Assembly (NCBI GenBank): GCA_003162555.1 | Contig: PMNQ01000251.1 | Location: forward strand, 7,591-26,626 | Direction: 5' to 3' | From: Gammaproteobacteria bacterium | GTDB taxonomy: Bacteria > Pseudomonadota > Gammaproteobacteria > Steroidobacterales > Steroidobacteraceae | DNA: 19,036 nucleotides | Part shown: piece by piece, positions 6,953 to 14,818 of the stretch | How the letters are laid out: each line of letters opens with the position of its first letter | How positions within the stretch are numbered: the stretch's first letter is position 1 | The notes under the pieces: model-generated | Databases searched by the model: none | What the model was told of the DNA's origin: nothing | What the model saw: the letters and a program-made list of their open reading frames with translations, nothing else | Translations under genes and position numbers: made by a program

Positions 6953-8116
6953 CTACGATTCGTGATAGATAAGGGTGTGATCACCGATCACGATCTTGTC
7001 ATCCGGCATCAGTTGGTGCATGCGGCGCTTCTGGCCGTTCACGAGTATGCCGTTGGTGCTGCCCAGGTCTTCGACGAAGGTCTGATCGGCTGTGGTGATG
7101 AGCTGGCAATGGCGGCGACTCACGACCTGACTATCCAGGCGCAAGCCCGCGTCTTCGCCGCGACCGACTACAAGTTTGCCCGGCTTCAGCGTAAACCTGC
7201 GCAACCGCCGACCGCTTTTCAGCACCTCGAGTTCCGGCGTTACCGCCGGTCGTGGCGACCGTTGGTTGCCTGAACTGCCTGCGTCTGTTGCCAGTCCCGC
7301 CTGCGTCTGGCGCGCCGAGAATTCCACCCATTTCAGTTCCTGCACGGCGTCGCGGATCTCGACTATGCCAACCCGCTGCGTGCTGTGTGCCTCGGCGTAG
7401 TTCATGGCACTGTCGCACAACACGTTGATGAGCTGTGGCGTGCCGCCGGTGTAGCGCATGATCTCCACCAGCGTGTCGGCTTCGAATAGTGCACGGCCAT
7501 TGTTGCCAGCCACATTCAGGCGGTAGTCGAGGTAACCGGAGACCTGCGCCTGGTTCAGGCGCGGCAGGCGCAGAGTTCCCGTGAGGCTCACGGGGAATCC
7601 CTGTGTCTCGAGTGCCGCCAGTGACTTCGACAGTTCGGGCTCGCCGGCGAGTACGATCAGCGCTGCCGACGCTCGCGTGGCCAGTTCCACAAGCGCGCGC
7701 AACATATGGCCAGGTGCACGATGTGCTTCGTCGACCAACACCAGCACGGTGCGGCCCTGGCGGGCTTCCTCGACCATGAATCCCGCCAGGCGCGTGGCCG
7801 GAAGCGAAACACCGTCGGCTGGCGGGGCGAGGCCGAACTGTTCACAAAGCGCTTCCAGCAGCTCTGCGGCCGTGAGGTTTGGCTGCTGAATGCGCGCCAC
7901 GGGCATGGCACCCTGGTATTCCCGGGCGAGTGCATGGAGCAGGGTGGTCTTGCCTGTTCCGGGTTCGCCGAGCAGGCATAGCAGTCCATGGCCACCGGTC
8001 ACGGCGGCGCGCAGGGCCTCGAGGGCCGGTCCGGCTTCGCTGTCCAGGAACAGGAATTCGGGGTCCGGGCGCAGCCTGAAGGGGAGCTTTCTGAGCTTGA
8101 ACCAGTCTTTATACAC
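6953..8116 (-). CDS. ExeA/MshM-type AAA ATPase with C-terminal FHA domain
   Basis: The 387-residue protein combines an AAA ATPase of the ExeA (GspA)/MshM type with a phosphothreonine-binding FHA domain. It starts at a GTG (8116) preceded by AGAAGGA and begins Y-K-D-W-F-K-L-R-K-L-P-F, the usual ExeA opening. Walker A is G-E-P-G-T-G-K-T (50-57) and Walker B V-L-V-L-V-D-E-A-H (124-132). The FHA domain (about 305-387) shows G-R-G (318-320), S-R-R-H (333-336) and L-G-S-T-N-G (351-356), the full set of ligand-binding residues. Aeromonas ExeA instead has a membrane segment and a periplasmic peptidoglycan-binding domain; neither is present here, so this protein should be cytoplasmic. It diverges from the secretion operon, which suggests it controls or energises assembly of that machine in response to Ser/Thr phosphorylation. 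Confidence 0.87.
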   Translation of the reverse strand: MYKDWFKLRKLPFRLRPDPEFLFLDSEAGPALEALRAAVTGGHGLLCLLGEPGTGKTTLLHALAREYQGAMPVARIQQPNLTAAELLEALCEQFGLAPPADGVSLPATRLAGFMVEEARQGRTVLVLVDEAHRAPGHMLRALVELATRASAALIVLAGEPELSKSLAALETQGFPVSLTGTLRLPRLNQAQVSGYLDYRLNVAGNNGRALFEADTLVEIMRYTGGTPQLINVLCDSAMNYAEAHSTQRVGIVEIRDAVQELKWVEFSARQTQAGLATDAGSSGNQRSPRPAVTPELEVLKSGRRLRRFTLKPGKLVVGRGEDAGLRLDSQVVSRRHCQLITTADQTFVEDLGSTNGILVNGQKRRMHQLMPDDKIVIGDHTLIYHES

Positions 8117-8306
8117 GTAATACGGGATCCTTCTGTCCGATCATACCCGCAGGGCATCCAAGGGTAATAAATCTATCTAAATCACTCTGTTGACGCCGAA
8201 AACTAAGGTATCACGGCTGGCAGAGCGCATGCCGGGACATAACCATGTCTTCGGCTACGGAGTTTGCCTACCTTACGGTGGGGGTAGGGTCTCGTAGAGT
8301 GAGCGC
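8117..8306. promoter_or_regulatory. divergent promoter region of the secretion cluster
   Basis: This 190-bp gap separates the FHA-ATPase from the secretion operon and should carry promoters in both directions. It contains AGAAGGA (8128-8134, - strand), the ribosome binding site for the GTG at 8116, an AT-rich patch at about 8163-8185 suited to a -10 element, and an inverted repeat CCTACC/GGTAGG (8267-8272 and 8283-8288) in the leader of the transglycosylase gene. No sigma-70 box pair is convincing. Confidence 0.45.
8217..8233 (+). promoter_or_regulatory. possible sigma-54 (-24/-12) promoter for the secretion operon
   Basis: The sequence CTGGCAGAGCGCATGCC keeps the GG and GC dinucleotides of sigma-54 promoters with the correct 10-base spacing, and TGGCA and TGC match the consensus. 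It would start transcription near 8244, 60 bp before the first gene. Some pilin and secretion genes do use sigma-54, but this short match could be chance. Confidence 0.22.
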
Positions 8307-8951
8307 ATGACAAGCCGGGCCGTCTCCTGCGTGCTGGTACTGGCGCTGGGCGCTTTTGCACCCCTTTGCCGGGCGGATATTTATGCGTATACCGACCTGT
8401 CGGGCACCACTCATTTCAGCAACGTACCGAACGACGCGCGTTACAGGTTGATCGTGCGCGCCCCGGTGGAGACGCCGGCCGGTGTACCGGCGGACGCCCG
8501 TCGGGCCGCGGCCTGGCTGGCCCGCTCTGCCGACTACGACGCCGCCATTGCCCGCGCCGCCGATGCGGCCAAGGTGCAGGCGGAACTGGTGCGTGCCGTA
8601 ATCGTCGTGGAGTCTGGATTCAATCCACGCGCCATTTCGCGCCGCGGAGCCGTGGGGCTCATGCAGTTGCTGCCAACCACCGCGCGCCGCTACGGCGCCT
8701 TCAATGCATTCGACCCGGAGCAGAACCTTCACGCCGGTGCCCGCTACCTGGCCGATCTGATTGCGCGCTATGGCAAGGACAAGCTCGAACTGGTGCTCGC
8801 GGCATACAACGCTGGCGAGAATGCGGTCGAGCGCTACGGCCGGCACGTCCCACCGTACAAGGAAACGCGCGCCTATGTGCCCAACGTGCTGCGCATGTAC
8901 CGGGCCCTGCTGGTGCAATCGGCTGAGTCCGGCGCAGGAACCGAATCATGA
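8307..8951 (+). CDS. exported lytic transglycosylase (SLT family 1) with DUF4124-like N-terminus
   Basis: This enzyme would cleave the glycan strand of peptidoglycan in the periplasm. The 214-residue product has a signal peptide (1-23, cleavage near C-R-A/D-I-Y), a short DUF4124-like segment (D-I-Y-A-Y-T-D...T-H-F-S-N-V-P, 24-41) often found in envelope proteins, and an SLT domain (about 85-195). The catalytic glutamate is E102 in V-I-V-V-E-S-G-F-N-P, followed by G-L-M-Q-L (117-121), A-A-Y-N-A-G (165-170) and A-Y-V (189-191). It is the first gene of the operon and its TGA overlaps the gspG start as ATGA. That placement suggests it opens the cell wall for the secretin or pseudopilus, as dedicated transglycosylases do for several trans-envelope machines. 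Confidence 0.9.
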   Translation: MTSRAVSCVLVLALGAFAPLCRADIYAYTDLSGTTHFSNVPNDARYRLIVRAPVETPAGVPADARRAAAWLARSADYDAAIARAADAAKVQAELVRAVIVVESGFNPRAISRRGAVGLMQLLPTTARRYGAFNAFDPEQNLHAGARYLADLIARYGKDKLELVLAAYNAGENAVERYGRHVPPYKETRAYVPNVLRMYRALLVQSAESGAGTES

Positions 8952-9376
8952 AACGCATCCCCCTCAGACGCTGGTCCGCTGGATTTACGCTGCTCGAGCT
9001 GCTGGTCGTGATGGTCATCATCGGCCTGCTGGCAGGCTTCGTGGCGCCGCGCTATTTCGCGCAGGTGGGCAAATCGCAGGTCAAGGCAACGCGCGCGCAA
9101 ATTGATGCGCTCGACAAGGCGCTCGACCAGTACCGAATTGACGTTGGCCACCTGCCGACCACTGAACAGGGGCTCGCGGCGCTCAATACCGCGCCACAGG
9201 GCGAGCAGAACTGGGCCGGTCCGTACCTGAAGAAGGAAGTGCCGCTCGATCCCTGGGGCAATCCCTATATCTATGCCGAGCCGGGCACGCACAACAACGA
9301 TTTCGACCTCATGTCTTACGGCAAGGACGGCCGCCAGGGCGGAACAGGCGAAGCGGCCGACCTGGGGAATTGGTAA
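8948..9376 (+). CDS. gspG: major pseudopilin GspG
   Basis: This is the main subunit of the pseudopilus that pushes substrates through a type II secretion channel. It is made as a prepilin: G12 / F13-T-L-L-E17, cleaved before F and carrying the Glu+5 needed for assembly, then a hydrophobic helix (13-35). The 142-residue length is normal. The C-terminal region is canonical for GspG: L-P-T-T-E-Q-G-L-A-A-L, P-L-D-P-W-G-N-P-Y-I-Y, and D-L-M-S-Y-G-K-D-G-R-Q-G-G-T-G, the calcium-binding loop with its acidic residues. The ATG overlaps the transglycosylase stop, and gspF starts 3 bp after its end. Of the four prepilin-like genes in the window, it is the one that best fits the major subunit. Confidence 0.93.
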   Translation: MKRIPLRRWSAGFTLLELLVVMVIIGLLAGFVAPRYFAQVGKSQVKATRAQIDALDKALDQYRIDVGHLPTTEQGLAALNTAPQGEQNWAGPYLKKEVPLDPWGNPYIYAEPGTHNNDFDLMSYGKDGRQGGTGEAADLGNW

Positions 9377-9379
9377 CCC

Positions 9380-10564
9380 GTGCGCTTCCGGGTCAAAGCG
9401 ATGAGCGGAGTGCACGATGTGCTCTCCTATGCGCTCGATGCCGTCGACGAGTCGGATGCGCGCCGCCAGGTGGCGGGCGCGGGACTTGCCTTCATCTCCA
9501 TTGCGCGCGAACGTAGCCTCAACTTCGGCAGCCGCGCGACGCGCATGCCGCTCGTTACTTTCAGCCAGGAACTGGTGGCGCTGCTGGACGCGGGCCTTTC
9601 ACTGGTCGAGTCGATAGAGACGCTGGCCGAGAAAGAAGCCGCGCTGGCGATCCGCCGCACGCTCGACCAGGTGCTGGTGCGGCTGCGCGAGGGCCAGACC
9701 TTTGGCGCGGCGCTGGCTGAGCATCCGCTGAGTTTCCCGACGCTGTACGTAGCTACTGTACGCGCCGCCGAACGGACTGGTGCGCTGCGCGAGGCGCTGA
9801 CGCGCTACGTCGCCTATCAACAGCAGGTCGATGTGCTGCGCAAAAGCCTGATCAACGCTTCGATCTATCCGGCGGTGCTGTGCGGCGCCGGTTTGCTGGT
9901 GGTCGCGTTCCTGATGGGCTACGTGGTGCCGCGCTTCAGCTCGATCTACGAAGACCTCGGCAGCAACCTGCCATTCGCCTCGCGCATGCTGATGCAGTGG
10001 GGCCAGTTCCTCGACAAGAATGGCTTCGCTGTGCTCGTTGGCGTTGCCGCCACGATCGCCGGACTGATCTACACGTTCTCGCGCCCCGCGGTGCGTGCCG
10101 CGATTGGCCGCCGCATCGCCAGCATACCGGCGCTTGGCAGCCGGCTGCACGTTTACCAGCTCGCGCGCCTTTACCGCACCGTGGGCATGCTGCAGCGAGG
10201 TGGCACCCCCATGGTCACCGCGATGCGCATGTCCGCGGGGCTTCTGTCCGCAAACCTGCGCCCCGCCTTCGCCAACGCCATGCAGGCGGTGCGTGAAGGC
10301 CGTTCTGTCGGTGACGCGATGGAACAGTACGGACTGACGACGCCGGTCGCGGCACGCATGCTGCGGGTCGGTGAGCGCAGCGGCAACATGGGCGAGATGA
10401 TGGAGCGCATCGCCGGCTTCTACGACGAGGAACTGTCGCGCTGGGTCGGGCTGGTGACCCGCCTGATCGAGCCGGCGCTGATGAGCCTGATCGGCATCGT
10501 CATCGGCGGCATCGTGGTGCTGATGTATTTCCCAATCTTCGAGCTGGCCGGAAGCATCAAATGA
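9380..10564 (+). CDS. gspF: inner-membrane platform protein GspF
   Basis: GspF is the polytopic inner-membrane protein at the base of type II secretion and type IV pilus machines; it contacts the ATPase GspE. The 394-residue product starts at a GTG 3 bp after gspG. It contains two copies of the T2SSF domain (about 57-180 and 257-380), with F-S-Q-E-L-V-A-L-L-D-A-G-L-S-L (61-75) and the matching A-R-L-Y-R-T-V-G-M-L-Q-R-G-G-T-P (262-277). Three hydrophobic segments lie near 165-185, 215-234 and 365-386. The family's usual length is about 400, so it is complete. Its TGA overlaps the gspE ATG (ATGA, 10561-10564). Confidence 0.93.
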   Translation: MRFRVKAMSGVHDVLSYALDAVDESDARRQVAGAGLAFISIARERSLNFGSRATRMPLVTFSQELVALLDAGLSLVESIETLAEKEAALAIRRTLDQVLVRLREGQTFGAALAEHPLSFPTLYVATVRAAERTGALREALTRYVAYQQQVDVLRKSLINASIYPAVLCGAGLLVVAFLMGYVVPRFSSIYEDLGSNLPFASRMLMQWGQFLDKNGFAVLVGVAATIAGLIYTFSRPAVRAAIGRRIASIPALGSRLHVYQLARLYRTVGMLQRGGTPMVTAMRMSAGLLSANLRPAFANAMQAVREGRSVGDAMEQYGLTTPVAARMLRVGERSGNMGEMMERIAGFYDEELSRWVGLVTRLIEPALMSLIGIVIGGIVVLMYFPIFELAGSIK

Positions 10565-12252
10565 GCGCAGCGCCCGACAATTCCAACCTGTTCGGACTGG
10601 ATGAGGCCCTGCTCACGGCGGCCGTCACCGATTCCCAGGCCAGTGGCCGATCGACGCTCGAGTACCTGGAGGAGCGTTCTGGCCTGGGGCCGGTCGAGCT
10701 CACCTCGGCGCTGGCGCGCGCGCTCGACTACCGTGTGCTCACGCGTGCCGATCTGGCGCGGCTCGAACCGGCCTTCGACCTGCTGCCGCCGGCCGACGCC
10801 ACGCGCCGCACCTGCCTGCTCGCTCGCAGTGGCAAGACACTGCTTGCGGTGATTGCGGATCCGTTCGACGCCGGCACGCGCAGCTGGCTCGAGGTGCGGG
10901 TGCCGCAAACGCTGGAATGGGTGCTCGCGCCGCGCGCCGAGATCGCCAGTTATATATCCCGTCATGAACAGGGACTGCGCGCGCTCGATGCGGCTGTGGT
11001 GGGCAGCACCTCAGAGGGTTCGACCGGGGGCGCCGTCGACAACCTGTCGCTGGCCTCGATCAGCCAGGACTCCAGTCCGATCGTCAAGCTGGTGCATTCA
11101 ACGCTGTATGACGCGCTGCGTGCCGGCGCCAGCGACGTGCATCTGGAAACCCTGGCAAATGGCCTGGTGGTGCGTTACAGAATTGATGGCGTACTGGTGC
11201 AGATGGCCAGCGTCACCGGTGCCGAAGTTTCGGAGCAGGTGATCTCGCGCATCAAAGTCATGGCGGAGCTCGATATCTCCGAGCGCCGCGTGCCGCAGGA
11301 CGGGCGCTTCAAGGTGGCCATAGACGGCCGCGCCATCGATTTCCGCGTATCGATCATTCCCAGCGTGTTCGGTGAGGACGCGGTATTGCGCGTGCTCGAC
11401 AAAAAGTCACTGACGGAGAAAGTGCATGGTTTGACGCTCGAGTCCCTGGGCTTCGACAACGACATGGTGAGCCAGCTGCGGCGACTGTCCAGCCTGCCCT
11501 ACGGCATGCTGCTCGTCACCGGTCCCACCGGCAGTGGCAAGACCACTACGCTGTACGCTGCCATCTCCGAAACACAAACGGGTCACGACAAGATCGTCAC
11601 GATCGAAGACCCGGTCGAATACCAGCTGCCAGGGGTATTGCAAATCCCGGTCAATGAGAAGAAAGGCCTGACCTTCGCGCGGGGTTTGCGTTCTATTTTG
11701 CGTCACGACCCGGACAAGATCATGGTCGGCGAGATTCGTGACCCGGAGACCGCGCAGATCGCTATCCAGTCGGCGCTGACGGGTCACCTGGTATTCACCA
11801 CCGTGCACGCCAATAACGTGTTCGATGTCATGGGCCGATTCGTGCACATGGGCGTCGACACCTACAGCTTCGTCGCGGCGCTCAGCGGCATCCTCGCGCA
11901 ACGCCTGGTACGCATCGTATGTGAACAGTGCGCCGATACCTATACGCCCTCGCGCCGGCTGCTGGAAGAGTCGCACTTGCAGATATCCGCGCATGCTGCT
12001 TACGAATTTAGAGTTGGCCGGGGCTGCAAGCATTGCCGCGGCACCGGCTACAAGGGCCGCAAGGCGGTCGGCGAGTTGATGGTGCTGAACGATGAAATCC
12101 GCGAGGCGATCATTGCGCGCGCCCCGGTGCGTCAGCTCAAGGAACTCGCGGCGCGCGGCGGCATCCGCCTGATCCGCGAATCCGCGCTCGAACTCGTGCG
12201 CCGCGGCGACACCACGCTAGAAGAGGTGAACCGTGTCACCACTATGGCGTGA
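10561..12252 (+). CDS. gspE: secretion/pilus assembly ATPase GspE
   Basis: This cytoplasmic hexameric ATPase powers pseudopilus extension. The 563-residue protein has an N-terminal MshE/PilB-type domain (about 1-145), a linker, and the secretion ATPase core. Walker A is G-P-T-G-S-G-K-T (321-328), Walker B I-M-V-G-E-I-R-D (387-394), and the His box L-T-G-H-L-V-F-T-T-V-H-A-N (407-419 region). The zinc-binding tetracysteine is intact: C454-E-Q-C457 and C489-K-H-C492. Length and motifs are those of an assembly rather than a retraction ATPase (PilT lacks the tetracysteine). Its end overlaps the GTG start of the next gene by 20 bp. Confidence 0.94.
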   Translation: MSAAPDNSNLFGLDEALLTAAVTDSQASGRSTLEYLEERSGLGPVELTSALARALDYRVLTRADLARLEPAFDLLPPADATRRTCLLARSGKTLLAVIADPFDAGTRSWLEVRVPQTLEWVLAPRAEIASYISRHEQGLRALDAAVVGSTSEGSTGGAVDNLSLASISQDSSPIVKLVHSTLYDALRAGASDVHLETLANGLVVRYRIDGVLVQMASVTGAEVSEQVISRIKVMAELDISERRVPQDGRFKVAIDGRAIDFRVSIIPSVFGEDAVLRVLDKKSLTEKVHGLTLESLGFDNDMVSQLRRLSSLPYGMLLVTGPTGSGKTTTLYAAISETQTGHDKIVTIEDPVEYQLPGVLQIPVNEKKGLTFARGLRSILRHDPDKIMVGEIRDPETAQIAIQSALTGHLVFTTVHANNVFDVMGRFVHMGVDTYSFVAALSGILAQRLVRIVCEQCADTYTPSRRLLEESHLQISAHAAYEFRVGRGCKHCRGTGYKGRKAVGELMVLNDEIREAIIARAPVRQLKELAARGGIRLIRESALELVRRGDTTLEEVNRVTTMA

Positions 12253-13048
12253 TGAAATCGGCATCTACCTCGCGCCGCACAAGCTGGCGCTGACGCGTCT
12301 GGCCCGGGGCGTCAAGCCCAGAAGCGTCGGCGAGGCGAACTGGAGCAACGACCTCGGGGATGACACGCACTGGAGCAATACGCTGAGCGCACTCGACGTG
12401 CTGCTCGCCAGGCCTGAATGGCAGGGCGCCGTGGCCCGCGTTGTGATCTCCGACCAGTGGGTGCGCTACGCCATGGTGCCGTTTTCCGATGCCTTGAACG
12501 GCGCCGCCGAAAGACAGGCACATGCCCGTCACGTGCTCACCAGTATTTACGGTGAAGTGGTGAGCCAGTGGGTGGTGACGCTGGCCGATTCGCGGCCTGG
12601 CCGGGCGCAGGTGGCGTGCGCGCTGCCCTCGAGCCTGCTCGAAGAATTGCAGCTCATGCTTTCGCGTCACCGCATTCCGCTGAAGTCGCTCCAGCCACAG
12701 CTGGTCTCTGCGTACAACCACTGGCGTACCCGTCTGCCGGACAGTGGCGCATGGTTCGTGTCCATCGAACACGGCTCACTTGCCGCTGCGCGTCTGGGCA
12801 GCGGCAACTGGGACCGCGTGCACAGCGTGCGCATCGGCGCCGATTGGGCCATTGAACTGCGCCGGCTGCAGACCTTCGGTCGCCTCGCAAATACCCAGGC
12901 GCAGGAAGGAAGGGTGTACGTCGACGCGCCGACCGCGCTGCGCATCGCGGCCGGCGCCAGCGGCGCTGACCTGGTGTGGCTTGACGAGGAGACCATCGGT
13001 GAATCCACCGTTGGCCGGCTCGAATTCCTGCGCAGGCAACAGGCATGA
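12233..13048 (+). CDS. PilM/MshI/GspL-like cytoplasmic actin-fold protein
   Basis: By position and shape this is the cytoplasmic PilM (MshI, or N-terminal GspL) component that links the ATPase to the inner-membrane alignment proteins. The 271-residue product is soluble, with no signal or membrane segment, and starts at a GTG inside the gspE 3' end. The opening D-E-I-G-I-Y-L-A-P-H-K-L-A-L-T-R-L and a later W-F-V-S-I-E-H-G-S-L-A-A-A-R-L (about 179-193) fit the repeated beta-strand pattern of an actin-like fold, but the nucleotide-binding loops of PilM are not obvious, as in GspL. The sequence is divergent, so the call rests mainly on gene order: gspE is followed by this gene and then single-pass proteins like PilN and PilO. 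Confidence 0.65.
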   Translation: MSPLWRDEIGIYLAPHKLALTRLARGVKPRSVGEANWSNDLGDDTHWSNTLSALDVLLARPEWQGAVARVVISDQWVRYAMVPFSDALNGAAERQAHARHVLTSIYGEVVSQWVVTLADSRPGRAQVACALPSSLLEELQLMLSRHRIPLKSLQPQLVSAYNHWRTRLPDSGAWFVSIEHGSLAAARLGSGNWDRVHSVRIGADWAIELRRLQTFGRLANTQAQEGRVYVDAPTALRIAAGASGADLVWLDEETIGESTVGRLEFLRRQQA

Positions 13049-13575
13049 GCGCACCGCAGCTGCAACTGGATTTTGCCGGTACGCGCTCGCGTGGCGGACC
13101 ATTGGGCGTCGTGATCGCAGTCGTCGGAGCACTATGCCTGACGGGAGTGTTGCTTCAGCAGCACTCGTTGCAAGGGCAGCGTCAAGGTCTCGAATTGCGG
13201 CGCGACGCGCTGACCGGGTCACTGCGGCGGGGCCAGAGCGCCGAATCGATAGCCGGACTCAGCTCGCAGACGGCTGAAAAGACGGTGCGGGAACTTGGCA
13301 CGCCCTGGTCGCAGCTGCTGGCTGAGCTGGAAAGCGCCAGCAGTGATGAGACTGGCAATATTGCCCTGCTGTCGATCGAACCGGATCACGCCAAGCATCG
13401 CGTGCGTGTGACCGCCGAGGCGCGCACGCTGGAACTGGCGATTGCCTATGTGCAGCGTTTGCGGAAGGCTGACGTGCTGCATTACCCGATGCTCGAGAGC
13501 CACGAGTTGCGGGCCGACGACAAGGATCATCCGGTACGCTTTCAGATCCAGGCCGACTGGAGTGATGCGACATGA
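13045..13575 (+). CDS. PilN-like single-pass inner-membrane protein
   Basis: The 176-residue product has a short cytoplasmic N-terminus, one transmembrane helix (about 19-37: P-L-G-V-V-I-A-V-V-G-A-L), a coiled-coil stretch (38-75) and a small ferredoxin-like periplasmic domain with I-A-L-L-S-I-E-P-D and a later R-V-R-V-T-A-E-A-R pattern, as in PilN or the C-terminal part of GspL. It would bind the PilM-like protein on the inside and the PilO-like protein outside. Start and stop overlap its neighbours as ATGA on both sides. The assignment is by topology, pattern and gene order, not by strong sequence match. Confidence 0.65.
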   Translation: MSAPQLQLDFAGTRSRGGPLGVVIAVVGALCLTGVLLQQHSLQGQRQGLELRRDALTGSLRRGQSAESIAGLSSQTAEKTVRELGTPWSQLLAELESASSDETGNIALLSIEPDHAKHRVRVTAEARTLELAIAYVQRLRKADVLHYPMLESHELRADDKDHPVRFQIQADWSDAT

Positions 13576-14270
13576 GCGCGGGCGAGCTGGAGCGCGCAAA
13601 GCCCGGGCCGGCTGAGGAGTCGGCGCACCCGGTAGAAGTGGCATCGCCTGCCAGGGTTGCTGCGCCGCCACTGCCGCACGCTGGCGCGCTGCCGACGGCT
13701 CCATCCGCGGCCGTTTCGATGGCCAGTCTCGTCCAGGTCCACGTCAATCGTGCGCTGGCGGAAGCATTTTACCAGGCGCGCCGCGCGGGTTCGGCCATGC
13801 TGCTTGGAATCACGGCAGTGTTGCTGGCCGCGACCGTATTCATCGCCAACAACCTGCCGCAGGGCGGTGTTGTCGCCGCGCTCAAGAGCCAGTTGGCTCA
13901 CCTGGCAACGCCCGTCGGCGGTGCCGCAGTGGTGGGCCCAACGCCCGTCGCAGTCCTGTCGGCGCTTCCGTCGCGAGGTGAAGCGCCGGAGATTGTCGCC
14001 AAGATCGTTGAAGAGGCGCGCGCCTCAGGCGTCGAGCTGCCGCGCGGCCAGTACGAGTACGTGCCTGCGCGCGATGGCGTCGCGGCCAGCTACCGGATGA
14101 CGTTTCCGGTGCACGCGACTTACCCGCAACTGCGGGAATTCATGGATCGCACGCTGGTGGCCATGCCTGCCGTGGCGGTGGAAGGCATGCGCATCGAGCG
14201 CAAGGCGGTCGGCGATGAGGGTGTCGACGCCGAGCTCAAGTTCTCGGCCTTTGTACGGAGCGAACCGTAA
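13572..14270 (+). CDS. PilO/MshJ/GspM-like single-pass protein with Pro/Ala-rich N-terminus
   Basis: The 232-residue product has one transmembrane helix (about 73-92) and a periplasmic domain (about 100-232) whose ending E-G-M-R-I-E-R-K ... A-E-L-K-F-S-A-F-V is the usual close of PilO/GspM ferredoxin-like domains. Unusually, about 55 residues of Ala/Pro-rich, probably disordered sequence precede the membrane segment on the cytoplasmic side, where PilO normally has a short tail. It would pair with the PilN-like protein in the inner-membrane alignment complex. The ATG overlaps the previous stop as ATGA. Confidence 0.65.
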   Translation: MSAGELERAKPGPAEESAHPVEVASPARVAAPPLPHAGALPTAPSAAVSMASLVQVHVNRALAEAFYQARRAGSAMLLGITAVLLAATVFIANNLPQGGVVAALKSQLAHLATPVGGAAVVGPTPVAVLSALPSRGEAPEIVAKIVEEARASGVELPRGQYEYVPARDGVAASYRMTFPVHATYPQLREFMDRTLVAMPAVAVEGMRIERKAVGDEGVDAELKFSAFVRSEP

Positions 14271-14818
14271 TGGCACTTACAAAACGATTCAAAATATTGT
14301 GCCTGCTTGCCGCAATGGTTGCTGCATACGTTGTGCTGTCAAAGCCCGAGCAGGCGGCCGCGCCCGTGGCCGCGGCGTCTGACCGCACGGAGCGCGTTGC
14401 AGAGCAGCTGCCCAATGGCGTTGCGGCGCGCGCGACATCGCGCCCCGCGAGAGCGGATGGCAACAGCCTCATGGCCCGGCTCGCGCATCGCGTCGCGGAG
14501 AGCAAGGCTGTCGAAGCCTTGTTCCACACCCAGTCCTGGTACGTCGCTCCTCCGCCGCCTCCGCCCGCACCGGTCGTGGTGGTCGTGCCGCCGCCCCCAA
14601 CGGCGCCGCCCCTGCCTTTCAGCGTGATGGGCAGCTATGCGCGGCCCGGAGACGCCAAGGTCTATTTCTTCACCCGTGGTGATCGCGTATTCGATGTACA
14701 CATCGGCGACACCATCGACAACACCTACAGCGTGGATAGCGAGGCGAATGGCGTGCTGACGCTGACTTACAAGCCATTGAACATTCAACAGACGCTGGCC
14801 GTGGAGGCTTCGAAGTGA
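14270..14818 (+). CDS. PilP/GspC-like protein, anchored, with Pro-rich linker
   Basis: This 182-residue product has an N-terminal membrane anchor (about 8-24) without a lipobox, an Ala-rich stretch, a helical stretch, a proline-rich linker (about 94-114) and a C-terminal beta domain (115-182) with F-S-V-M-G-S-Y and G-D-R-V-F-D-V-H-I-G-D-T-I. That pattern resembles the homology region of GspC and the beta domain of PilP, which contact the secretin N0 domain. It starts by a TAATG overlap with the PilO-like gene and is followed directly by the secretin gene, as PilP is. The linker would allow it to span the periplasm. Confidence 0.65.
   Translation: MALTKRFKILCLLAAMVAAYVVLSKPEQAAAPVAAASDRTERVAEQLPNGVAARATSRPARADGNSLMARLAHRVAESKAVEALFHTQSWYVAPPPPPPAPVVVVVPPPPTAPPLPFSVMGSYARPGDAKVYFFTRGDRVFDVHIGDTIDNTYSVDSEANGVLTLTYKPLNIQQTLAVEASK

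Noticed and set aside
8189..8214. Sigma-70 promoter (TTGACG with TATCAC)
   Set aside because: Spacing is only about 13 bases, too short for a normal promoter.
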